A stretch of 64,000 bases of DNA, taken from positions 177,018,060 through 177,082,059 of the forward strand of contig CM077115.1 of assembly GCA_039619475.1 (NCBI GenBank), written 5' to 3'. This DNA is from Icerya purchasi (Eukaryota; Arthropoda; Insecta; Hemiptera; Monophlebidae). The position numbers were made by a program, and so were the translations under genes. This document shows positions 23,182 to 33,787 of this stretch, one piece after another. Positions within the stretch are counted from its first letter, which is position 1, and the number at the start of each line of letters is the position of its first letter. The notes beneath the pieces were generated by a model. It saw only the letters and a program-made list of their open reading frames with translations, made no database searches and was not told where the DNA came from.

Positions 23182-24894
23182 ATGAGTTCGTCCAGTGGGG
23201 GCCGCCCGGCGGCCTCCTCCAAAGATACGAAATTCAATACCAATAAGAATAATTTAAGTCTCAACCTGATGGAAACCGACGCTGCCGTAAAGCGTAAACC
23301 TTCCGGCCCCCTTTCACCGACCGTGTCTCTGCCTAGCAAGGATCTACGGCTGTCTCAAACTGATCTCAACGCTCCCACTAATATAATCAATAATAGTAAC
23401 AATAAAAATAATAATAATAATGAAACCGTCACTAAAGCCGTTGAAAATTTTAGTATTAAAAATAGTAATAACAACGGAAGTAAGAATAATATCAATAACA
23501 ACAATAATAACTCTGTTAAAAACGGTAGTAGTGAACATAGTAGCAGCAATAATAATAATAATGCTAATGATAATAATAATAATAATGCCAATGATAATAA
23601 TAATAATAATGCCAACGATAATAATAATAATAATAATAATGCCAACGATAATAATAATAATAATAATAATAACAATAATGATGATGATAATAATAATAAT
23701 AATAGTTTAATTCATAGTAGTCCCGAGGTCTACCCCTCCGACCATCCAGGACCCTATTCTATAATTGTAGAATATAATTCAACACAAAATAACATTGGGA
23801 ATTATCATCCATTGGCGGTGGCCCGACTTCTTGGTACAGTCTCCTCCTCCTATTCTAACATTACTACCCTAGGTAGAAATCGAATATCTGTTTTCTTTCC
23901 TTCAGTTCTTTCTGCTAACTCCTTCCTTCAGAACTCATCCTTTTTTTCTTCTCATAATTTAAAAGCTTTTATCCCCGTTAATTCCATTTACAAATTGGGA
24001 GTTATTTCTGGAGTTGATCCTTCCTTCTCTGAAGAAGAAATACTTGAGGGGCTTGAATCTTCTATACCCTTTTCCTCTATCAGGCGCATTTTAAAAACCG
24101 TCGAAGGTAAAAAGACACCTACTAGATCAGTTGAAATTAAATTTACTAAATCCTTCCTTCCAGAATTTATCACTATTTTTAAACTCCGTTTCCAAGTTCT
24201 GCCTAGCGTCAGACCTCCTACACAATGTTCCAAGTGTTTCTTATTTGGTCATATTGCGAGGCACTGTCGTAGTTCTAATACTGTCTGCTCTCACTGCTCT
24301 TCTAAGCATTCCTTATCAGACTGTCCAAATACTCAAAATCCTCCTGTTTGTCGTAGTTGCAAAGGTGACCACTGTTCCTATGACCGTAGATGTCCTGAAT
24401 GGATTAGACAAAAGGACATCAAAAGAATCATGGCGTATGAAAACCTATCTTTCCATGAAGCATCAAAGCACAAGGATAATTCCTTAGTGTCTCAAGCCTT
24501 TTCATATGCAAATCGCGCATCTGTTTCTGTTCCTCTTCATAACACTCACAATTTTCCTACTATTCATTCTTCACCTCCAACTAAATCTTTAACCTTCCGT
24601 AAAACAAAATCGCCTAAATTCTCTTCTAAGCCTACTCCCCATTTTCCTTCTCTTCCTGTCTATCACATTCCTTCTCCCACAAATGGATGGGCACTAAGCA
24701 AACCCTACCCATCCTCTAGTAACGATTCTTCTAACAATCCTTCTAACCTCTCTTCTTCTTCTGAATTTTCTCATTCTATTAATAATCTCTCAACAGCCAT
24801 TTTGGACTTGATATCATCCTTTAACGTTGACTCCTCTTCAAACTTTGCTAATTCTCTTTCCGCTTTTCTTTCCAGTAACCTTCACCTTAAATAA
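23182..24894 (+). CDS. LINE family A ORF1 (Gag-like, zinc knuckles), 570 aa
   Basis: Open frame with ATG at 23,182, preceded by a T-run and AT-rich leader. The N-terminal third is dominated by asparagine, with NNNNNAND units between about residues 120 and 175. A folded middle part (about 190-330) precedes three CCHC-type zinc knuckles at about 340-410: CSKCFLFGHIARHC, CSHCSSKHSLSDC and CRSCKGDHCSYDRRC. The C-terminal region is Ser/Pro-rich. ORF1 proteins of I- and Jockey-type LINEs bind element RNA through such knuckles and assemble the ribonucleoprotein particle. It is the only LINE ORF in this window without an apparent lesion. The start could be a later Met, but this is the first in frame. 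Confidence 0.85.
   Translation: MSSSSGGRPAASSKDTKFNTNKNNLSLNLMETDAAVKRKPSGPLSPTVSLPSKDLRLSQTDLNAPTNIINNSNNKNNNNNETVTKAVENFSIKNSNNNGSKNNINNNNNNSVKNGSSEHSSSNNNNNANDNNNNNANDNNNNNANDNNNNNNNANDNNNNNNNNNNDDDNNNNNSLIHSSPEVYPSDHPGPYSIIVEYNSTQNNIGNYHPLAVARLLGTVSSSYSNITTLGRNRISVFFPSVLSANSFLQNSSFFSSHNLKAFIPVNSIYKLGVISGVDPSFSEEEILEGLESSIPFSSIRRILKTVEGKKTPTRSVEIKFTKSFLPEFITIFKLRFQVLPSVRPPTQCSKCFLFGHIARHCRSSNTVCSHCSSKHSLSDCPNTQNPPVCRSCKGDHCSYDRRCPEWIRQKDIKRIMAYENLSFHEASKHKDNSLVSQAFSYANRASVSVPLHNTHNFPTIHSSPPTKSLTFRKTKSPKFSSKPTPHFPSLPVYHIPSPTNGWALSKPYPSSSNDSSNNPSNLSSSSEFSHSINNLSTAILDLISSFNVDSSSNFANSLSAFLSSNLHLK
23540..23705 (+). repeat. AAT/GAT trinucleotide minisatellite coding for Asn/Asp in ORF1
   Basis: Runs of AAT interrupted by GCTAATGAT or GCCAA(C/T)GAT form a repeat of (Asn)5-8-Ala-Asn-Asp units, ending in a GATGATGAT cluster. 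It stays in frame with ORF1 and is likely length-variable. Confidence 0.9.
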
Positions 24895-25039
24895 TCCTTA
24901 TTCTTTGCTTCACCTTTGCACTCGCAAATATATTCTCCTTCACCTTCTAGATAAATTTTAACTCTGTTTTATCTTAATTCTCTCCTTACTCATTCTCCTT
25001 TTTCTTTTATGTTTCTCTCCCTCTTTTTAATTTTTCAAT

Positions 25040-28000
25040 ATGTCCTTCAAATTTAATATTCTCCAGTGGAATTGTCGCAGCCTTAAAGCTAATAGACTTG
25101 CCTTGGAGAGTTTACTTGATATGCATCAAATTCACATTGCCTTAATTTCCGAATCATGGCTCAAACAATCTGAAACGTTTCATCTTAAAGATTTCTCCGT
25201 GGTTCGTTCTGATAGAATAGACGGCTACGGTGGTGCTGCCATCCTTATTAGAAATAATATACATTTCCAATCTCAAAATGTACACTTCTCTTCTGTGCCA
25301 TCTTCTCGTGATCCGAATGTAGTCCACATTTCTATTCCTTCCATTTTCCCCCGCCCATTAAACATAGTCTGTACGTACTTTCCTCCGAATTTTAATCTCA
25401 ATAATTTTCCCTTTCCCTCCTTTCTTAATAGTATTCCTCCCCCCTTCATTATTGGAGGTGATTGGAACGCTCATTCTCCTCTTTGGGGTTGTTCTAGTCG
25501 AAACAGTAATGGAGTGGTTCTTGAAAACATTATCCTCGGACATAATCTTATCCTCCTTAATGATCAATCTCCTACTTTGTACAAAAGCCCTTCCATTTTT
25601 AGCGCAGTCGATCTCTCCTTTTCTTCTCCTGATCTTGCTCTTAACTGTTCCTGGAAAACTCTTGATGGTACTTTTGGAAGTGACCATGTCCCTATTATTG
25701 TATCGTTCAAAAGTCTTCCCCCATCATCCATTTACTTCAAGCCCCTCTATGCCTCCAAATGGTGTATCCCCAAAACTAATTGGGAACAATTTAGTCGTTC
25801 TGTTGACTTTTCTCTTTCCCTTTTGCATCATAACTTAGATCCTATTTCAAAGTACAAATACTTTACAGATTCCATCTTACTCGCCCTTTCTTCCTCATCA
25901 CCTCCAGTGCCTTCTAAACCACGCCGTCATGCAGCTTCATCCTTATGGTGGAATAATAACTGCAAGGTGGCTTTTTTGATGCCAGCGTCGCTACTTTTAG
26001 AACCTTCCGTCACTGTTCCTCCTTTTCAAATTTTATTGACCATAGAAAAGCTAACGCTAGAGCCAGATACATCCTAAAACAAGCCAAGAAGGAATCTTGG
26101 AAAAAATTTTGCTCTTCCTTTTCCCGGACCACGTCTATTTCCCAAATTTGGAGAATGACCAAAGCCTTCAAAACTCCCAAATCCGAACACCCTTCTTATC
26201 ATAACATCTCTTCTGACATACTTGAATCCTTTATTGACAATCTAGCTCCCAGTTATGTTCCTTCCTTTGACGAAGTAAGTTCTCCTTCTTCTTCTCTTCC
26301 AAATTCATCTCACTTCCTCACTTCAGAATTCCACTTCAATGAACTCCTCTTTTCGTTGCAAAAATCCTCCAATTTGACTCCAGGAATCGACAAAATTTCC
26401 TTCCTTGTTCTTAAAAATCTCTCTAATTTCTCACTCAAAATTCTCCTCGAAATTTTCAATTCTTTTCTTCTCTCAGGACTTACACCTCCTATTTGGAATT
26501 CATTTATAATTATCCCAATTCCTAAGAAAATTCCAAATTCTTTTCGACCTATTTCTTTGGCTCCTTGTTTAAGAAAACTATTCGAGAGTATGCTAAACCG
26601 GCGCCTTGTTTGGTGGCTGGAACATAATAATCTCGTCTCCTACAATATGTTCGGTTTTCGTCCTGGTCTTGGTCCTTCTGACTGCATCAGCCTTTTTCTT
26701 TCTGACATATATAAAGCTCTTCTCGAAAGAAAATACACGATCGCTGCCTTTGTTGATGTAGTTTCTGCTTTCGATAAGGTTCATCTTCCATCCCTTAAAA
26801 ATAAGATGATTTCTATTGGCATTCCTGTTCAACTTTCTTCCCTGATAATTCAGCTCTTTCAAAGTAGAACCATTTATCTTTCCACTCCTTCCTTCTCTGG
26901 CTCTTGATGTGTATTCCGTGGCCTTCCTCAAGGGTCATGTTTGAGTCCTACTCTTTTTAATATCTATTCGCTTGTCAGCCTCTACACTCCTTTTCGCGGA
27001 TGATATTCTTATTTATTACTCCTCAACTTCAATCCTCTCTGCTAAAGATGAAATCAATAATTCGTTGAACTTGCTTGAATCCGCTCTATCCAACATCCAT
27101 CTAACCATTTCATCCTCTAAATCTGTTTGTATGGTTTTTTCCTTTCGTCCCTATAATACTTCCTTAATTAATGTCTCTTTGAACAATTTATCTATTCCAT
27201 TAATTAGGTCATTCTGCTATCTTGGCGTTTTCCTAGACAGTCGTTTATCCTTTCGCGAACATATTTCCTACCTATATACTTCCTGTCTTAAGAGAACTAA
27301 TTTATTAAAGGCTCTTTCTCCACACAAATGGGGTGGCGACCCCAGTGTTCTTCTTATTCTATATAAATCTACTATTCGTTCCAAACTTGATTACTGTTCC
27401 TTCATTTATGGCAATGCTCCTAAACATCTTCTTTCCAAACTCGATAAAGTCCAAAATTCATGTCTTCGTCTTTGCCTCGGTGTTCTGAAATCCTCCCCCA
27501 TTCCTGCAGTACTTTCAGAAGCCAACATTCATCCTTTACACATTCGTAGATCCTTTCTTGGGGATCGCTTCCTCATAAAACGTCTTCCTATTAAGTCTTC
27601 TAAATTAGTTTCTGCTTATTCCTACATCCTGGCCAATTGGCGGTTTTCTCCCCTGAAAATTCCTATTCTTTCTCATGTCTCTCGACGTCTTGCTCCTTAT
27701 TCTTCATTTATCTACTCATATCATAAACTCCCGTTCTTTACATTCAGCTTTATAGATTTTTTATATCCTCCTAATTTGTTTTTCCTTCCTTCTCATACTA
27801 AATATTCGCCTTCTATCGCTTTAAGCGAGTACAACGCAGCTTTGAGGACTCTATTTCCTTCTTCGTCTGTCCTCTTTACGGATGGTTCCAAAAGCGATGA
27901 GGGGGTCGGAGCTTCCTTTCTTATTTCTTCTCTTCCACACTACGAACTTTATAAACTTCCTTCCTTCTGTTCCATTTTCACTGCAGAATCGTATGCAATA

Positions 28001-28756
28001 CTCCGTGCAGTTCTCTTCATTGCACTTTCCTCCTATAATAATAAATACCTTATTTGTTCTGACTCCATGAGCGTCTTGCAGGCTATATCCTCCCCTTTTC
28101 CATCCTCTTCATGCGACTACATTATCCTTTCCATTCGTTCCTTAATTGCAAATCTCTTCTTAGTTCGTTCCATTCAAATCGATCATCTTTGGATTCCCAG
28201 TCATAGCGGCATCGCAGGCAACAACCTAGTTGACTCGTTTGCTCGCTCTGCTTCCTATAACGGCAAATTTGTCAATAAATTTCCTGCCAATAATATCCTC
28301 TTTCCATCCAAACGAGCACACCTCAAATCATGGTTGGATACCTACATTACCTCCTTTTCCAATCCTCATTCCTTTTACAAACTCTTGCAACCTCTTCCTT
28401 CATCACGTTCCTGGTTTGCTGATTTCTCTGGTTTCAGTCGTTCCGTTATTTCCTCCATAACACGTCTTCGTCTCAACCATAATTGTCTTCCTTCCTCTCT
28501 CTTTCGTTTTTCTATTGTTTCTTCCCCATACTGTAATTTTCATCCCTCGGATCATGACTGTGTTTGTGATGCAAATCATATCCTTTTTGAATGCTCTCTT
28601 CTTGTACAGCAGCGTTCCCTCCTCTACACTAAGCTTCTCCACCTAAAACTACCTACTCCTTTTTGTGCTTCCTACATACTTTCCTTTCCTTCACCAGATG
28701 TTGTTCCAATCTTAGCGGAGTTCATTTCCTCTATTTCTTTATATATCAAAATTTAA
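25040..28756 (+). pseudogene. LINE family A ORF2: endonuclease-RT-RNase H, frame-disrupted
   Basis: Three frames together give one polyprotein. Frame 1 (25,040 to about 25,970) is the APE endonuclease: LQWNCRS, ISESWL, GYGGAAILI, GGDWNAHSPLWG and SDHVPI. At a T-run near 25,970 the frame shifts. The next part (to 26,904) has the linker and RT with FVDVVSAFDKVH, ending at a TGA at 26,905-26,907. LPQGSCLSPTLFNIY follows in the same frame. A second shift near 26,965 leads into 26,972-28,756 with FADDILIYYSS, CYLGVFLD, an RNase H domain (FTDGSKS, AESYAIL, CSDSMSVL, IPSHSGIAGNNLVDSFA) and a C-terminal Cys/His motif CVCDANHILFEC. RNase H catalytic residues look intact. The protein would nick DNA, copy the RNA and degrade the hybrid, but this copy cannot make it whole. 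Confidence 0.88.
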
Positions 28757-28808
28757 TCCTGTTTTCGTAATTCTTTGATGATGGGTCATTGCCCTTGGTT
28801 GGCGTTTC

Positions 28809-28830
28809 CAAAAAAAAAAAAAAAAAAAAA
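28809..28830 (+). other. Poly(A) tail of LINE family A
   Basis: An uninterrupted A-run directly between the 3' UTR (ending GGCGTTTCC) and the downstream target duplication. It marks the 3' end of the retrotransposed copy. Confidence 0.9.
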
Positions 28831-29107
28831 AACGAAAAGACGCTGCTTATCAGCATGCGGTATGTTCAGCTGTCAATGAGTGGGCCTTTTTTTTTCTAAA
28901 CCAGTTCTCGCAAACAGACTGCTAAAAGAACAAAAACAAATTTTTATTTTAGACCACTAATTGATGATAAAAAACCATGCAGGCGCTCATTTAAAACAGA
29001 ATAAATACCCACACTGCCGATACTGCAAAAGGACGCTGAATCGAGACATTTCAAATAATATTCAGGTTTTCTTTCTGTCATCGAAATATTAAGGAAATTA
29101 TTCAAAT

Positions 29108-29281
29108 TTAATTATTCATGTATGGGAAAGGCAAAGGATATTTGTTCAGTTCAATGAACAGATCGCCCTCACGCATCCGCCGGTATTTTTCACGTTCGGC
29201 TTCTGTGTTACGACACCCGGCTGCTTTGTAAGTGTCTATTACAAAAGTTTCATAAATATCGCGCTTCCAAAACACAAATTT
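29108..29281 (-). other. Unidentified coding-like ORF or exon, about 57 codons
   Basis: The minus strand is open from a TGA near 29,287 to a TAA at 29,108-29,110. It encodes a polar, charged peptide containing KRDIYETFVIDTYKAAGC, EAEREKYRRMREGDLF and NKYPLPFPYM. Codon use is richer in G/C at third positions than the AT-rich surroundings, and there is no ATG at its start. It could therefore be a terminal exon following a splice acceptor (an AG lies at its left margin, ...TTTTGGAAG|CGC). I do not recognise the family. It could equally be chance or an unlisted repeat. Confidence 0.3.
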
Positions 29282-29445
29282 TCTTCATTGATTAAAAGTA
29301 TTATTGGATTTTTTTTTCCGCCCCTGTTGCACCTTTAATATAACCTTAATTCCATTATTTCTACAGCGCTGACCCGTTGCCATTATTTTTGAACGGTTTT
29401 CATCACATTAATAATTACGGATAAATTGTCATTTATATGAATACT

Positions 29446-30317
29446 AGCTGACCCGGCGAACTGCGTACCGCCTTAGAATCGATAAATGTTGTGTGTTAAC
29501 TTATTAGCTGAATTAAATTAAATTTTTTATTACGATAAAATTAATACTCAAAATGAATTAAGTGTTCCATAAATGTAAAAAAATCAAAATGAAGAGTACT
29601 TTAATTACATTGAAACGTATTTTAATTACACGTGGTAACAATACATTATTCCCCTTAATAACAAAAATCAGTATAAATTTACTTAAAAAAATTAAATTAC
29701 TTTGAAAACAAGAGTACATACTCAATTTATATACTTTTTAATGAAGTGTGTACTCTGTGCTGTTAGCTGATGATGGGCTATACGCGAAAAAACGGGTTTC
29801 TAACGTAATTTAATTTCTTAAAGTAAATTTATACCGATTGTTACGATTTCGTACACACATAATGCCCGTCTAAAATATATAATATGGAATTTAGAACGAC
29901 CTCAAAAATTACCTTTAAAAAATTCATAACATCCGATAACCCTTTAGAAGCGAAATTCAAAATATAAAACAAAACACAGAAACCCTTTCATAAAATCTAA
30001 AAAATGTAGTAAAAAAATTATTTAAACCCCTCTTTGGGGCCAAAAACAACAAAAAAAAATTAATTTTTTTCTATTAATTTTAATTTTTAAATTCCGTATT
30101 ATATATTTTAGACAGACATTGTATGTGTGCGAAATCGTAAAAATCGGTATAAATTTACTTTAAGAAATTAAATTACGTTAAAAACCCGTTTTAAACCTTC
30201 TCCTGACAATAACGAACACAACAAAAAAAAATTATCCAATTTGGTGCAGTCGTTCTCAAGTTATGGCGTGACCAAGGGAAACAGCGATTCATTTATATAT
30301 ATATATATATAGATAGA
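29446..30317 (+). repeat. Dispersed repeat starting ACTAGCTGACCCGG, ending in a TA/GATA tract
   Basis: It begins ACTAGCTGACCCGGCGAACT. It ends with GGTGCAGTCGTTCTCAAGTTATGG, ACCAAGGGAAACAGCGATTCATT and a (TA)nGATAGAT tract. Ends of this kind are common in dispersed insect repeats, but I cannot name the class with confidence. A partial copy lies at 56-250 on the opposite strand and a possible start at 22,434. The interior holds the hairpin at 29,791-30,190. Confidence 0.6.
29791..30190. repeat. Large inverted repeat: two 100-bp arms, 200-bp loop
   Basis: The left arm 29,791-29,890 (AACGGGTTTCTAACG...) and the right arm 30,091-30,190 (...CGTTAAAAACCCGTT) are reverse complements with roughly nine differences in 100 by eye. 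They bracket a 200-bp loop. Transcripts from either strand would fold into a long hairpin. Confidence 0.85.
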
Positions 30318-31033
30318 TTTCATTTTCTCATCACCAGCATTAAAAACTTAATCCGAGTCGGTGAAATACGAATAAAAATTGAATTTCTTCAGTTATTTTA
30401 AGATGTAGAACGCTAATGAAGCATGCCAATAACATAATTAACGGCTGCGCTAGGTATGCAGACGCTGAGCTAGCTGTTAAAAAGGGCTACAATAAATTGC
30501 AGATAGTATTACTAGGTCTGCTGTCATTTATGCACTTATATTCGCTTATTTTCGGATTTTGTAAAAGTTTGATGATAAACGTGGAAAAAGCTGCAAAAAG
30601 GATGCAGATTGTGTGTTAGCTATTAAAGCGGTGGGAAATAAATAAGACTAATGATATTCACATTATTTCACTATTTCTGTCACCTTCGTGTCACGGAAAT
30701 GAAACATGGCCATCGTAACTAAAAGAACTGACTATAACTACAAGTATGTAACTAGAAACGAAATAACTGCGCAATAATTACGATCAGGAGGAATTGAAAT
30801 AAAACTAACAACTTTTTTATTTTTATCACTAATGTAGTTCGTATGTATTACTCACATTGTTTGTTCTGTTGTTAATTACAACCCACTAGCTTATTACACG
30901 GTGATAATCAGATTATGAATAAATCAACAACACTATTCTACTGTAGCTGGCTGCAAACGAAGTTCTTCTGAAGTTACAAATTCAGTTACAATAATTGCGT
31001 AGCATATAAATTTCTATCCATACTGACTAAACC
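30318..31033. other. Intergenic, nothing recognised
   Basis: AT-rich with no recognised domain. Confidence 0.4.
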
Positions 31034-31990
31034 AACGGTTCCTAACCTCTTTAATCTTGTTACCCATCTATGACCTATCACGGAAACTGATTCCCCCCAT
31101 CCCTCTCCGTTACAATGTTATTAAAAAGTACGGTACATGTAAATACAAATTTATTCTATTAATCATAATAAACTGTAGAAAAATAAACATTCTTACAAGC
31201 ACATTAATGATGTTCAGCGTAAAGGTTGGAATTGTTTTGTATTCGCAATCTATTTAATACTAGGTTCAGTTTCACTTAAAGCGCATCTCAGGTCATGTTC
31301 CACATTGAGACAATTTCTGACCCTTGTTTTTACTGCCATTAAAATTAAGAAACCACTCTCACATCCGTAAGTGGTAGCAAACGGCATTAAGATTCTTAGA
31401 GCTCTATCAACTATAATGGGATATTCAGCACTTACTTTTTCCCAAAATGTACGGAGGTTATAATTTTGAAATTTCACTTTTAAATCGCTCTTTTCACGCA
31501 ATCCGACAAATTCTACTTTAGCTGACACATCTTCGTCTTCAAAAATTTTATCATCTGTAGAAAATAGTCTTAATATCCAAGAGTTGGACTGACGATTATC
31601 CATATCTGGGAAATATTGCTGCTGCAGTGAGTTAATTATTTCGGGACAAATGTTGCACTACGGAATTTTCAAAGGTGATTTTGTCGTCTTCTTCATGTAC
31701 CAGTTGCTCACGCAGCTGCCTAAACATCGACACATTGCCAACTTGAATTCTGCGTTGGTAAAGTTCCAATTTACGTACGAAACTTGCAACATTATCCTGC
31801 GCTGTCAAAATATTCGCCATGTTCCCTTGTAAGGACGCATTCAGGCTATTAATTTCAGTGAAAAAATCAGCAAGGTGCGCCAGCATTTGGACAAACGTTT
31901 TATCTTTGACTTTTGAGAAAAAATTTGTTTCTTTGTGAGTTTGAGTTTTTTGAGTTTCCATATTATATAGAAAATGGGTAGAATTTTCGA
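31034..31990 (-). pseudogene. hAT transposase fragment (ZBED5/FAM200-like type)
   Basis: Minus-strand frames 31,985-31,632 and 31,603-31,253 are separated by a frameshift near 31,625. They give NFFSKVKDKTFVQMLAHLADFFTEINSLNASLQGNMANILTAQDNVASFVRKL, then DMDNRQSNSWILRLFS, EYPIIVDRALRILMPFATTYGCESGFLILMAVKTRVRNCL and the tail LRCALSETEP. These are the core and the C-terminal dimerisation region of hAT transposases related to the domesticated vertebrate ZBED5/FAM200/GTF2IRD2 genes. At 31,034 the plus strand reads CAACGGTTCCTAACCTCTTTAATC. This resembles the CAG(C/T)GGTTCTCAACC terminus of this hAT group and probably marks the element's 3' end. The N-terminal BED finger and the other terminus are missing. 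Confidence 0.75.
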
Positions 31991-32044
31991 TGTGTGCCAA
32001 AAAAAAAAAAATATATGTATATATCATATATATGTATGTATATA

Positions 32045-32294
32045 TAACAATGATGAATTTTTTTCCTGCAAATTCTTCTATAATATCGTTAAAATCTACT
32101 GAACGGAGAAAATCAGTTTCGATCGTTAATCTTGTTAATGCCGATAATCTATCATCTGTCATGGTTGATCTGTACATGTTTTTTATTCTTTTTAATATCG
32201 AAAAAGATCTTTCCGCCTCACAATTTGTAATCGGTATAGTTACAAATATTTCATATGCTATATAAATGTTTGGAAAAACATCTATTATTGTACG
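32045..32294 (-). pseudogene. hAT C-terminal dimerisation domain (ZMYM1-like type)
   Basis: The minus strand reads DVFPNIYIAYEIFVTIPITNCEAERSFSILKRIKNMYRSTMTDDRLSALTRLTIETDF. This is the classic hAT C-terminal dimerisation motif (CERSFS-type, here CEAERSF), followed by NDIIEEFAGKKF. It is a different hAT lineage from the neighbouring ZBED5-like fragment. At its upstream side (about 32,293) the frame is cut by plus-strand family A LINE sequence. Confidence 0.8.
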
Positions 32295-33492
32295 CATGTT
32301 CCTATCAATTTATTTCCGATAACTGGCGCTCTCTCCTCGCAAAATTCCTATATTATCCTCGATCTCTTCTCGGCTTATACTCTTCTTGCCTTTTGTTCTC
32401 CCTTTCACCAAACCACCTTACTTTACTTTTAATTTCTTTGAATTCAAGCATTATCCGAAGTTATTTGTTCTCCCCTCAAACATTAAATCTCTTCCTCATC
32501 CTGCCGTTCAAAACGAATTCAATCACGTGTGTTATCCTTATACTTTCCTTCCCATACAATTATCTACACGGATGGTTCGAAGTCTGATGTTGGCGTTGGG
32601 GCTGCGTTCATTATCCCCGAGCTTACCTATTCCGAATCCTTTCAGTTGCCCTCCTTTTCCTTTATTTTTCTTGCCGAATCCATGACTATCCTGCAGGCAG
32701 TCCTTTTCATATTCTCGACAAATAACATCTCTAGCGGACTCGAAAAGTGTTTTATTGGCTATCTCCTCTCCTTTTCCTACTCATGTCGCTGATCCCATTA
32801 TTCTCCAAATTCGCTTCTTAATTTCTAATTTATTTGCATCCCGCTCTGTTGTAATTGATCTACTATGGATTCCTGGTCATTGCGGAATTCCTGGCAACGA
32901 GTTAATTGACTTGTTGGCACGTTCGGCGGCGACCAATGGCCTATTCATTAGTAGATTTCCTGCTCAAACTCTCTACTGTCTTTCTCTTATCGTTCCCAGC
33001 ACGATTTCTGGACCGGATTCTATCCTTCATTCTTTACCAATCCTCGATCCTTTTACCTTTCTGTTCAACCCTTCCCTTCCTCTCTTCCTTGGTTTAATCT
33101 TTTCCCCTACCTTAGCCGTTCGATTATTTCCTCTATAGTTCGCCTGCGGTTCAATCATAGTTTGCTTTCGGCTTTTCTTTTCCGTTTTTCTATTGTTCAA
33201 TCTCCTTTGTGTCCTTATGACCCTCCAGAGCTCAATTATACCTGTGATGCGAATCACATTTTGTTCGAATGCTTCTTTATTTCCTCCGAACATTCTACTC
33301 TCTATTCTAGTCTTCTGCGCCTTGGCCTTCCTACTCCTTATAGGGTCCACTCCATTCCTGCATTCCCCTCTCTCAATATAGTTCCTTGTTGGCCTTCTTT
33401 ATCTCCTCAATTTCTAATCTTTTCCTTATATAATGTACAATTCTTTGCGTTGGGTAAGTTTCACTGTTAACGTGCCCAAAAAAAAAAAAAAA
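32293..33492 (+). pseudogene. 5'-truncated family A-like LINE 3' half inserted in hAT sequence
   Basis: Plus-strand frames give a CSYQFISDNWR segment (as AYSYILANWR in the complete copy), then IYTDGSKSDVGVGAAF, LAESMTILQAVLF, RSVVIDLLWIPGHCGIPGNELIDLLA (RNase H), and a C-terminal TCDANHILFECFF motif. Several frameshifts occur. A poly(A) run at 33,478-33,492 ends it. The 5' truncation falls inside the hAT dimerisation domain. Confidence 0.82.
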
Positions 33493-33583
33493 CCTCTGGT
33501 GGGAGCCTCTTGGGGGTCTCTTTATAAGGCGGGGCTCGGAGCTGCAGCCCTCCCTAACCCCCCTCTAAATCCAGTCCTGAATA
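33493..33583 (-). mobile_element. Probable hAT terminus
   Basis: Reverse-complemented from 33,583 the sequence reads CAGGACTGGATTTAGAGGGGGG. This CAGG(G/A)-type start with G-runs is typical of hAT inverted termini. Lying just past the LINE poly(A), it could be the outer end of the hAT copy whose dimerisation domain ends at 32,293. The opposite terminus was not found. Confidence 0.5.
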
Positions 33584-33618
33584 TATCATAAAAATTGGTC
33601 AAAATTATATTATGATAA

Positions 33619-33650
33619 ATAAATAAATAAATATATATATATATATACTC
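33619..33650. repeat. AT-rich simple repeat
   Basis: (AAAT)n followed by an (AT)n run. Confidence 0.8.
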
Positions 33651-33787
33651 GTGTGCATGCTTACATAAATTTTCTTATATGCGCTTCCATACATTTGTAT
33701 AAAAACTGCGGCAAGAGCTGTTTGGAATAAAATACAAGTAAAATGAAGCAAATGCCGTAACTTGCCGGCAATGTTTCTTTTTTTTTC

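Larger units (their letters stand above)
22866..28844 (+). mobile_element. Full-length I-like LINE, family A, with target-site duplication
   Basis: The 14-mer AACGAAAAGACGCT occurs at 22,866-22,879 and at 28,831-28,844, right after a poly(A) run (28,810-28,830). The first two A residues may belong to the tail, so the duplication is 12-14 bp. The element (22,880-28,830, about 5.95 kb) has a 300-bp 5' leader, ORF1 with zinc knuckles, a 145-bp spacer, ORF2 (endonuclease, RT, RNase H, Cys/His tail), a short 3' UTR and poly(A). An RNase H domain downstream of RT places it in the I superfamily (I, LOA, R1-related groups). ORF1 is intact and ORF2 has three lesions, so the insertion is fairly young but not autonomous. 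At least six fragments of close relatives lie elsewhere in the window. Confidence 0.9.

Noticed and set aside
23344..23710. Long leucine/valine- and isoleucine/methionine-rich frames overlapping ORF1 on both strands
   Set aside because: They are other-frame readings of the AAT/GAT trinucleotide repeat. The zinc-knuckle ORF1 frame explains the region.
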